A DNA stretch of 64,000 bases, taken from assembly GCF_000315625.1 (NCBI RefSeq), contig NW_005434654.1, forward strand, positions 494,632 through 558,631, read 5' to 3'. Within the stretch, counting starts at the first letter, position 1. The number at the start of each line of letters is the position of its first letter. The notes under the pieces were generated by a model. It worked only from the letters and a program-made list of their open reading frames with translations, was not told the DNA's origin and searched no databases. The DNA is from Guillardia theta CCMP2712 (taxonomy: Eukaryota > Cryptophyceae > Pyrenomonadales > Geminigeraceae). A program made the position numbers and the translations under genes. Positions 32,407-40,971 of this stretch are shown here, in pieces.

Positions 32407-34459
32407 CTAAGAGGAGAGGAGGGGGCAGACAGGAGCAGGAGCAAGTGGTTGGGGGTAGGAGGGAGAGAGAGAGAGAGATCAGGAGGGGATTGACCTTCAT
32501 TCTACAGTATACTGTGCTTGTGACGGAATGCGAGTCGTTGAAGAGGACCGTGGAGATGTTGGAGCTCGAGAAGAAGCAGGTTCCCCCTCCAGCCGCTCCT
32601 CTGTCTCTGTTCTCAGCTCTCTGCCTCCAGCTGCTCGGCTACAGGTACGAGAGGGACGTGCTGGCCAACGAGCTGGAGGCCCTCAAGAAGAGCTCGGCAG
32701 GTGGGGGCGAGCTGTGAAATTTCCCCTTCGTGTCCCCTCACCCGCGCGCAGAGACGCAAGTGAGGCTGCAGGAGACGATCAAGGAGCTCCAGGTAGAGGG
32801 AGGCTGGTGGGGGGCCAGGCAGCCCCCAGCTGACATCCAGCAGGCCGAGGTGGCTCGCTTGCAGACGCAGTGCCTCCAGATCCCTCCGCTCCAGCAGAGG
32901 ATCCACCAGGTGCAGTGCCAGGCGCCTCTGACGCCGGTTGACAACATCCCGAGCAGCTCGAGATGGAGAAGATTGAGAGTGTGAAGGCGCTCGAACGGTC
33001 GCTCCAAGAGGCTCTGCGGGCCCGGTAGATCGATCCTCCTCCTCCTCCCGCGCTACAGACCCTCTCGTTTCCCCTCCTTGCTCCTTGCTCCTCTCGTTCA
33101 CCTCTCTTCCCCTCCCTTCCCCTCCCCTCCCCTCCCCTCCTCTCTCTCCCTTCTCCTTTACCTCCTCTCCTCTCCTCTCCCTCCCTTCTCTTTCATTTTC
33201 CCCTCTCCTCTCTTCTCCCCTCCCCTCCTCTCCCTTCTATTTCTCTCTCCTCTCCCTCCGCTTCCTTCACCGGGCGTGCAGGGACGACCTGGCTCAGCAC
33301 GTGGCAGCCAAGGGCATCGAGATCGACAAGCTGAGCAAGGAGGTCGAGAGGCTGCACAACGAAGTCCACCTTAGGTCTCCTCCTCCCCCAGCAGCGCCGG
33401 CATGCTCACCTTGTCTCCTGCTCCTTCCAGGGATACCGATATCATCTCACTACGATCGCACATCCAGACTCTCAGCAGGTGACGCCTCCTGCCCCTACCA
33501 GGCTCCTCCCCGTGCGCTGAGCCGCCTTTCCTCCCCCGCAGGGAGCTCGAGGAGACGAAGCCTCTGATCAAGAGCGTCCCAGCCCTGACACAGCGCAAGG
33601 ACCAGCTGGAAGCTCATGTGAGCAGGAGAGGGGGCAGGACTAGGAGGAGAAGGGAGAGCGGGAGGAAGGAGGAGAAGGGAGAGCGGGAGGAAGGAGGAGG
33701 AGGGAGAGTGGGAGGAAGGAGGAGGAGGGAGAGCGGGAGGAAGGAGGAGGAGGCAGAGCGGGAGGAAGGAGGAGGAGGATCGGGCGGGTTGTCATCTTAT
33801 GTTGCTGTGCAGGTGAACACGCTCAACGGACACCTGGAGAAGATCAAGCAGCAGTCGCTGACCGCTCATGCCGAGTACGTCAGGCTGCAGAACGAGAACG
33901 AGGAGAGCAAGTCGCTCCTTGATCGACATCATGACGCTCTCTGCTCAGATCTTGAAGCGAGAGGCCGTAGGCATGAGGAACGTCTTCTCGCTGAATGAGC
34001 AGGAGAAGAAGGTGAGGACGAGGTCACGAGCGGTCGGCTGCTGACGTCACCACAGGCCATGAGTGATCAACTGCTACGATACAAGGAGCTGTTGGAGTGC
34101 GTGCTTGACCCTCGAACCCATGCATCTTCACCCGTCCTTCGAAATCTCACATCGTTTCTTTCTCTTGCTTGCTTCCCCTAGTCAAGTCACCTCCCCTCCC
34201 CTCCCCTCCCCTCCCCTCCCCTCCCATCTTCCCTTCCCCTCGTCTAACTTGCTTGCTTCAGGAGTCAGAAGGGCACAGAGGAAGTACTGGGCAAGGACAG
34301 GGACGCCCTGCAGTCTCAAATCTCCATCCTCAACGCTGAGATGTACGTCCGCACGTGCCATCGCTTCCCATGACTTGCAGCAGAGAGGCTCTCCGCCGGA
34401 GCATCATGAAGGTCGACGGTCACGGGATCAATCCCATCTCCCAAGGCTACCCCATCTGA
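28783..34459 (+). CDS. PDZ-domain and coiled-coil protein built from many tiny exons
   Basis: The first recognised exon (28783-28953) and the next (from 29003) encode a PDZ domain: GEGYQISSVLRGGQIARR, DTLISVDGVAVYGLPIAQ, then VKSMIRGPEGSAIRLLLSRP. A GTAGAG...TTGACAG intron continues to GVGSFETTIFRTSSELQ. More than twenty short exons follow. They include WRNKDSMDGKMYMSVVELIR, RRELKKQLIMGASESEM, RYRLDELQEDTERRRQ, SSELEAARREIATLRQ, LEDLRKVEEEEE, SLKRTVEMLELEKKQ, IDKLSKEVERLHNEVHL, VNTLNGHLEKIKQQSL and REALRRSIMKVDGHG. The last ends at a TGA (34457-34459). Almost all are coiled-coil, so the product is an elongated scaffold. Introns are mostly pyrimidine-rich and hold several microsatellites. Upstream exons before 28783 are possible, and many single junctions remain unverified. 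Confidence 0.75.
29191..29234 (+). repeat. CTCTGC hexamer repeat at an intron donor
   Basis: About six CTCTGC units begin within 10 nt of the GTATCTG donor at about 29187 in the PDZ/coiled-coil gene. Confidence 0.85.
31778..31848 (+). repeat. ATC trinucleotide microsatellite in intron
   Basis: About 23 uninterrupted ATC units sit in an intron of the PDZ/coiled-coil gene, ending about 10 nt before the next exon (QELAALRLSEAHARANA). Confidence 0.95.
32362..32405 (+). repeat. GAGCAG hexamer repeat in intron
   Basis: About seven GAGCAG units lie in the intron after the exon ending MDYAELEQK. They are purine-rich on the sense strand and could be read as poly-EQ in one frame, but the frame is not open to the flanking exons. 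Confidence 0.8.
33640..33780 (+). repeat. 24-25-bp purine minisatellite in intron
   Basis: About five imperfect copies of GGGAGAGCGGGAGGAAGGAGGAG lie between the exons ending KDQLEAH and starting VNTLNGHLEK. The tract is entirely purine on the sense strand. Confidence 0.85.
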
Positions 34460-34535
34460 TCTCAGCGACGCCATCCATGGCGAGTGTCTCTCTCCCTCTG
34501 CCCTCTCCCTGTCCTCTTGTCTCGCTTCCTCTGCT

Positions 34536-36344
34536 TCACCTCGACATGTTGGCGAAGCTCAAGGGAGGCACGTGGGTCCGCGAGCTCCCGACGAATCCTA
34601 TGCCGGGGATGTAGCGGGGGATGGAACGAGTGTCGGAGATGGGAGAGGCTTCGAGGTTTGACAGCCTGCTCAGGTCGGGGGTGCGAGGGGAAGCAGCCTT
34701 CGCGTAGCTCTCGGAGAAGTCGTGGAGAAAGCGAGTCTCTCCCGTCCAACGGTCGAAGGCCAGCGCGAGGGCCTGGAGCTTCAGCTTCTCGAGGAGGCGA
34801 GAGAACGACGTGTTCATCCTGAGCTTGTTCTGGCATAGCGAGCACCAGCGTTGGAAGCAACTGTTCTGCAATGAAAACGCCATCTGCAAGCAGCGTTCGG
34901 CAGCCGAGAGGTCGATTGATCGCTTCCCGTCTTCTTCACTTGATCTCCATCTCGCCAAGACGTCTCTGAGAATCGACTGAGAGAAGCGAGAAGCCCTAGC
35001 GTCAAGAAGGCTCCTCCTCTCCCTCTCTTCCTCCATCCAGGCCTCCCACCTCCTGAACGACTGCGTCATCATCCGTCTCTGCCGCACCAGCACCAGCCTC
35101 CTCCTCACGCTCGCGCTCTGTCGGCGCCACGTCGTCAGACTCCGCCAGTGAGTCAGCGACCGCAAGCCCAGGAGGCTCCATCCAAGTTCGGTACCAGCCG
35201 ACCAGCCAACTTCATGCTCGGCTTCTTCCTTGTAGCCACCGAGCGCGTCGAGAGCCAGGCGCAGAAGCCTCGCGCGAGCTCTGGTCTGAATCTTGTAGAG
35301 CACAACACGCAGAAAGGCTTCGTGCCTGTGCCATTCACTCCACTGATCGAAGGCAAGCGACTTGCAGCGTTGAGCTTGTCGTTCTTGCAGGAAGATCGAC
35401 AGAGAATGTACAATACTCTCTCTGCTTTGGCCTTTGGCTTTGTGTTGCGAAGGAGGTGACGGAGGTTTCTCATAAACTTTAGAAGCTAGCCATCTCACGT
35501 ACTCGGTCATGGAGTTTTGTTCTTGAATCCATCTTTCCTGGTCCGTCTTTGCAACCCGGCTATCTTTCGAGGTCATGGCACCTTTCGCGTCTTGATTTTG
35601 AGGTTTACTGGCAACATGACCATTGCAAAGAGAGGCGCTGATGAGAACTCCTTCATCTTGCTCCAGCCACTTCCTGCTGGAGAACTCGATGTTGTGCTTC
35701 GGCAACAGATCGTTTCCTCGCTGCAAGTCAGTCGACGTAGTCTTTGACAGGTTCTCCTCCCACTGAGACAGCGTCTGCTTCAGGTTTGCGCAGATTCGCT
35801 TCTGCCCTTCGATCCTTCTCTTGAGATCGTCGAGCATCTTGCATCCATTCATGACTTGCGCCTCCAGCTCGCCCGTCCGACCCAGCGAGTCCGAGTGGCT
35901 CTGTTTCAACCTCGAGAGCATGTCAGACATGTTCAAAGCCTCGTGAGCCAGAGCTGAGTCGTCATGCTGTGAGCTGGGGGACTGGAGGGTTTCTGACCTC
36001 CTGGTCTGTTGCAGCCACGTGCTGAGCTCTGCCATGTCCCTCGTGCTATCCATCATGGACGAACCTGTCGACATGTCCAGGTTGTTGCGGAAGAAGTAGC
36101 TCAGGCTCACGTTCGACTGCTCCTGCCCCGCAGCTGGGGCCACAAAGGCATGCACGGACAGCGAGAGGTTCAGCTCCTTGCCTTGCAACCTTGGATCATC
36201 GGCCGGCATCTCGCATGTTGTGAGCTCCGAGGTGTGGCAGAACGAGCGCTTGCAGCAAGCAGCCAACAGGGAGCTTCACTCCTCAGGAGAAGGGCGCGAG
36301 GACTCGAGGGAGTGTCCTCGCAAGGACTGGGCGTGACTTGGCAT
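34536..36344 (-). CDS. Sfi1-like centrin-binding repeat protein
   Basis: A large exon ends at 34536. The proposed start is the ATG at 36344 (MPSHAQSLRGHSLESSRPSP), spliced in phase to LQGKELNLSLSV across an intron of about 97 nt. The N-terminal half contains a coiled coil (MLDDLKRRIEGQKRICANLK). The C-terminal half carries repeated AxxxLxxWxxW-like units: LAFDQWSEWHRHEA, LRSLTHWRSLTTWRRQSA, SFRRWEAWMEEERERR, VLARWRSSEEDG, CFQRWCSLCQNKL and LAFDRWTGETRF. Their spacing of about 30-35 residues matches Sfi1-type centrin-binding helices. The role is probably at basal bodies, centrosomes or contractile centrin fibres. The tail is Ser/Pro/Arg-rich. The gene converges on the PDZ/coiled-coil gene, with stops 77 nt apart. 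Confidence 0.7.
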
Positions 36345-37030
36345 ATGCTCCTGCAATGAACATCAGGTCAAGACCTCCCATCGCCTTACACGCGCACGGG
36401 CGATCGAAGCATCTCAAAACAGCTCCAACTCAAACACCAGCCCTCGTTCTACCACTCGACAAACCTCCCGCCCAATTCGTCAGTTCAATCTACATCTCCG
36501 CTATCAGCTCGGCATGAAGGCGTCTCTATCTTCTAGTCGAACGCTTCGTGTGAGATATTGACTCCGCAATTCAATCTGGTTATCTCTGCTCACGCTCAAA
36601 CCACCTCCCGGACTCCGGTCTGTCTACTCTTCTTTCGCACGAGTGGCAGCATGAAACGGGATGCCGGGAAACCCGCCGAGCAGGAGGCAGGTGAGGGCAC
36701 TTCAACTCTCTGAGAGTTCGCTGAGCGGCTGGTTGCCGGAGCGGAAAGGAGAGCAGCAGCAGCAGAGCACGGTCTGAGACTGAGAGGGGGAGCACCAGGA
36801 TGGCGGTACTACCGTACCCAGTGAGCGGTGGGCACAGCCTTGTCCCTCCTGTGAGAGGAATAACCAGGGGCCTACCACTAAACCAACCGCGACTTTCTCA
36901 GTGAGCCGCCGCGTATGGTACGGTGACTCGCCGAGGCCCGGCCGGCGGATTCACTGGTTGAATTTTTACTTAATCTCCGGGCCATCGGAGCCCCGGAAAA
37001 AGTCTGTCGTTCAACTGAGGTTGTTTTAAA
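36345..37030. promoter_or_regulatory. 5' region of the Sfi1-like gene with GC block
   Basis: No ORF of note. At 36890-36990 GCCGCCGCG, GTACGGTGAC and AGGCCCGGCCGGCGG form the now-familiar GC-palindrome block with CACTGG/AGTGAG words. The first 400 nt probably hold the minus-strand 5' UTR and promoter. Confidence 0.35.
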
Positions 37031-38600
37031 GCAGCGGGCTTTTAAAGGCTACACCTTCTTTTACCACCACCCCCCAATTCCCACGAGATACGTCGATTGG
37101 GCAGCACAGAGAGGGACGTAGCCTCAGGGTGGGTACTACCCCCGGGTGACAGAATGGGGGCAACCGAATCTGCAGATTGCAGGGGTGGGGGTCATTCAAA
37201 CACCCGGTCAAGAACCTCTGTTGTGCATAGAAAGTAGGGGTAGATTGCCATGTGGGTGGGAAGGTCTCTTATCTTGTCCTCAGGGTCGCCAGCTCGAAAT
37301 CTCTTGTTTTCGTGAAATTTTTGTAGACATCCCTTCTGTCCCTCCAGCAGACAGAGCCACCCTACCCCACTCCAGACTATGTTTTAAACTTCTTTGGTAC
37401 ATCACCGGGTATTTTGAAGCTTACTCTCAGTTAAATTGACCCCTACGCTCTGGCATGTTGTACCCTCCACCCCCACATTGGTTGTTGCATGAAACCGTAT
37501 TTGTGCACGTCGTCGGGCAGCTCTCTCCTTCGGTACCACCCCCGTCCGCACTAACTTCTTCGAACCCTCTGCCACAGATCTGATATTCCTCGATCAAAAT
37601 GATAAGAAAAAGCCGACTACTGCTCACCATGCGGTGTCGAGGCCTCGGGCCATCACGCTACATTCGATCAAATTCCACCGCTGCCACCCCAAACATTTTT
37701 GGAAAAAAAAAGAAATAAAACGGATAAAAAACAGATCTGGAGATTGCAGCATAGCATTCATATGCTCTACATCACATGGGGTCCATCCACTAATGCTCAA
37801 CAAGAAAATTATCGAGAGGTGGAGGGGGGGGGATGGGAGGAGGTGTTTGAGCGGGGGTGAGGGCCTAAGACTCGTGAGGTTTACATTGCACTTTTAGCAC
37901 GCTTTGATATGCTCCTATGACCGCTGTAGGCATATATCCAGTATCTCCATAATGATTCCTAATACCTCCCTATTAACCTAGAGGGGGCATTTGGTACCTT
38001 CTGATCTGTTCCTAAGACCCGGATACGGTGGGCATATCCCCACCATTCTTAGTAGTATCTTTCTAGGGCCAAGCTACACGCCCCAGGAGTGCCTTGTAAA
38101 AAGGGTTACGGCATTGCGTTTCGGAGATGGTGGGGTACTTGTCAATTGAGGGGTAGGGGTAATATAACAAACGCAGTGCACGGTTATCAGAAAGTCAAAA
38201 TGTCTCGAAGGTGGGGAGAGTGGTACTTTTTCCTAGTTCCATATTCGAAGAAATGGGTAGCTTTATTGCATCGAGCGCTGTGGAAAAGAGCTGAACTCAA
38301 ATAGGGGGGTGGGGGATGTCAAGCTCATGGGTAGTCTTCTGAATAAAGCTGATAGAGGGGTAGTATGTAAAAAGGGGGTCGGTAAGAATGTGAAAGCATT
38401 TATCAGGGTAGTAAAGTTGGTAGGGTGGAGAGCAGAAGGTAGGGTGGCAGGTAGATGACACAGATTCTAACCGGTGGTTGAATCTTGCCTAAACGAGCGT
38501 CTCTAGTAGGTAGGGTAGAAACAACCAGGGGTAGACTAAAAAGCGTGAGCTTTGTGGGGGGTGGGGTGAAAGAGCAGGGTGGGAGAGCGGGAGGGACACA
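37030..38600. repeat. Second TACCCC/GGGGTA-rich gene-poor island
   Basis: About 37040-37600 mixes CACCACCCC, CTACCCC and GGGGTGGGTA words. About 37820-38580 is mainly G-rich on the plus strand (GGTAGGGTGG, GGGGTAGTATG, GTAGGGTAGA). ORFs are short and repetitive in composition. This parallels 13.15-14.7 kb: in both cases the G-rich half lies immediately upstream of a plus-strand gene. Confidence 0.45.
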
Positions 38601-38776
38601 ATCGCCGTGGGAGAAGTCGGAACGAGGGCCACGGGAGGCTTGTGTTCGAAACGCCGCTAGCTTTCCTTGTGCAGCAAGTCGGAAGGGTCAGGAGGGGAAG
38701 CAAAGAAGAGTCTCTCGCCTTGAATCCAGCTGTTCGAACAGAGTTTCGTTGAGTTCACGTGTCGAAGAATTCTACG

Positions 38777-39555
38777 ATGGCTTCCATCGCAGCTTTGTTA
38801 ACATCCGACACACCAGTTTCGCCTTTAAATCATGAGTTCTGTTTTGCGTCTGGCATCCAGTCCAAACAAGATATCAAGCCAACCCCATCCACGTTCATTC
38901 TGAATGCTGAGCAGAAGAAAAATTGCGATGCAGAGGTTGCAAAACGTGAAATTGTACATCATTCGAGCGTTAGCGTCAACTATAGCGGGCATCTTCAGTG
39001 CCTGTCAGTCGACGGGATGCAAAGCTTTTCTGACATGCAAAGTATTGGTCGTAGAGCATCGACCATCAACAGGCGGTTGATGGAAAAGGAAAAGGGGAAA
39101 CTCTCGGTCATTTTCCCTCGGAGGAAAATGGGGGAAGCATCGCGCAAGACAGATGCAGTATGGCTCAGCATGGAACTTGTACATTCCCTCTCCGATAGAT
39201 CACTGCAAGAGGCAGCTAAGCATCTGGTACGTGATGAATTTTGGAGCATGCATCCTCGTGTAATGTTTTTGTTCAGGGCATCTCTGCCACTGCGTTGAAG
39301 AAAGCATGCAGAGTTCTCGGGATAGAACGATGGCCTTACTGCAGAAAGAGAATCCAAGATGGCGACTGCTCTTCGTCAAAGGATGCACAATCACCAGATA
39401 GTGCGACCTTCAATGACAATATCAACACAGAGTCGACACAATTTTCGGATACAACTTGTTTTGGCCCCGACGAAACTTTCCATAAGAACGCTGCTATTGT
39501 GCTGGAAGCTGCAAGGAAACTTCAATTTGCAGATCAAATGAGTCGGACCTGTTGA
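38777..39555 (+). CDS. RWP-RK domain transcription factor
   Basis: Exon 1 (38777-39226, ATG at 38777) and exon 2 (39277-39555) are separated by a 50-nt GT-AG intron and encode 242 residues. The RWP-RK domain spans residues about 140-178. It reads SLQEAAKHL, then GISATALKKACRVLGIERWP, then YCRKRIQ, with the signature RWPYCRK at 168-174. The intron falls inside the domain. The N-terminal 135 residues are polar with short basic runs (RRASTINRRLMEK, FPRRKMGEASRK). A helical C-terminal segment follows the domain. The factor probably binds DNA in the nucleus. In plants and algae the family acts in nitrogen response and gamete programmes. Which role applies here cannot be told. Confidence 0.9.
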
Positions 39556-39933
39556 TCCCATGTGTTGTATACCATACAGACTGAAGCCTTACCTTACCTG
39601 TCAATTAGCCATACACAGTGTACCCCGGGCCAACATTTCGACACCTCTCCCAAAGCCACAGCGTGAAATCTAAGCTGTGTCGCAGGAAAGGTTGTGCATG
39701 GGTGATCCTTACTGAAAAGCTAAGCGCTGTGTTTGGAATAAACATGTCAGTCTTATCAGTCTTGTCTTCTCGCTTCTCTCTCTGTACATATGCCATCCGA
39801 GTCGCATGCCAAAGCTTTTTGTTTATTGACTGAAAAAGAAGGGCAAACCGGAGCTTTTAGTCGCTAGACTAGTTCTGCAATCAAGTCCGCCTCAGGTGCT
39901 CCTTACAAGCCTTGCCAAGTTGGGTTGTTGCCC
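39556..39933. other. 3' UTR of RWP-RK gene and promoter region of QueC-like gene
   Basis: GGAATAAAC near 39736 may be the polyadenylation signal. There is no other ORF with coding character and none of the GC block seen elsewhere. Confidence 0.4.
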
Positions 39934-40707
39934 ATGGCGCGAGTGTGTGGAGCTGGCTGGGCTTATGGCGGCAAAGGGCTCGCAGCCAGCGGTCACTCTT
40001 CATGGCGGTTGACAGAGACACGAGGACGAGGACGCGCTCTTAGCGCCATGCGCTGCAGTCTGACGCTGCCGACGGAGAAGAGTCTGGTCCTCCTGAGCGG
40101 AGGAGTGGAGTCAGTGACACTGATGCCCTTGCTGTCAGCTCGAATGGGGTCGAAGGTCTCCGAGACCCACCTGGTCCCTCTGTTTGTCGACTATGCTCAG
40201 AGAGGAGCAGAGATGGAGAGAAGAGCGAGCAAGAGGGTGTGCGACAGGCTGGGGTTGGAGCTTCTCGAGCTCGACGCGAGCAGGGTGGGACAAGGGATGC
40301 GGCTACGACAGAAGCAAAGGCTGCATGTCCCCGTTCCCCATCGCAATCTCTTTGCACTGTCACTTGCCTTGGCCATGGCCAACGTGGAGGGAGCGAAGAA
40401 GATGCACATCGCCATTCAGAAGGAGGACACGGACTGGTATCCGTCAGCCTCACGAGATTTCCTGGCAGCATCTAAGAGTATGGTTCAGCTCCTAGAGCCC
40501 CAGATCGAGCTCCTCACCCCGTTTCTCGACATGACGAAGCAGCAGGTGTTAGAGCTGGGTGTGGAGGTCGGGGTGGATTACAGCGGGACGTACTCGTGCA
40601 TCCGGGGGGGGGAGAGGCACTGTGGGACATGCAAGCAATGCAGGGAGAGGAAGAAGTCTTTCGAGGAGGCGAGAATCCCTGAACCTCCTGATTTCTATGA
40701 ACAATGA
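39934..40707 (+). CDS. queC-like: QueC-like 7-cyano-7-deazaguanine synthase
   Basis: A single-exon ORF from the ATG at 39934 gives 257 residues; a later ATG at 40048 (MRCSLTLPTEKS) would remove a 38-residue Arg/Gly-rich extension that may be a targeting peptide. The PP-loop at residues 54-60 reads LSGGVES, where the family usually has SGGxDS. VPHRNLFALSLALAMA and TDWYPSASRDFLAAS match the substrate region. A zinc site has Cys222, Cys230, Cys233 and Cys236 (SCIRGGERHCGTCKQCRERK). The bacterial enzyme makes preQ0 from 7-carboxy-7-deazaguanine, ATP and ammonia, on the way to queuosine. Eukaryotes usually salvage queuine, so a nuclear QueC-like gene is unusual. The Asp-to-Glu change keeps the charge but leaves activity uncertain. 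Confidence 0.85.
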   Translation: MARVCGAGWAYGGKGLAASGHSSWRLTETRGRGRALSAMRCSLTLPTEKSLVLLSGGVESVTLMPLLSARMGSKVSETHLVPLFVDYAQRGAEMERRASKRVCDRLGLELLELDASRVGQGMRLRQKQRLHVPVPHRNLFALSLALAMANVEGAKKMHIAIQKEDTDWYPSASRDFLAASKSMVQLLEPQIELLTPFLDMTKQQVLELGVEVGVDYSGTYSCIRGGERHCGTCKQCRERKKSFEEARIPEPPDFYEQ

Positions 40708-40971
40708 AGGAGAATGAACAATGAAGGAGGAGCCTTATATGACCTGCTTCGCTGAACCTGAATACCGCAAGCTGTTGGGGCTAACGATTGGAATCGCGAA
40801 AATGGTGTTGGACTTGACGATATTGCTGTTCAGCACATTTTTGCTGCACCACCTGACAAGGCATGAAATGTGTCAAAGAAGAGACGCAAACCATCAAGAC
40901 TGTCTCACGGGCACACGAATGCTTTCGTTTCCACCAGATACGAAGTTGGTTTCGCGTAGAGGGGAGGGCTT

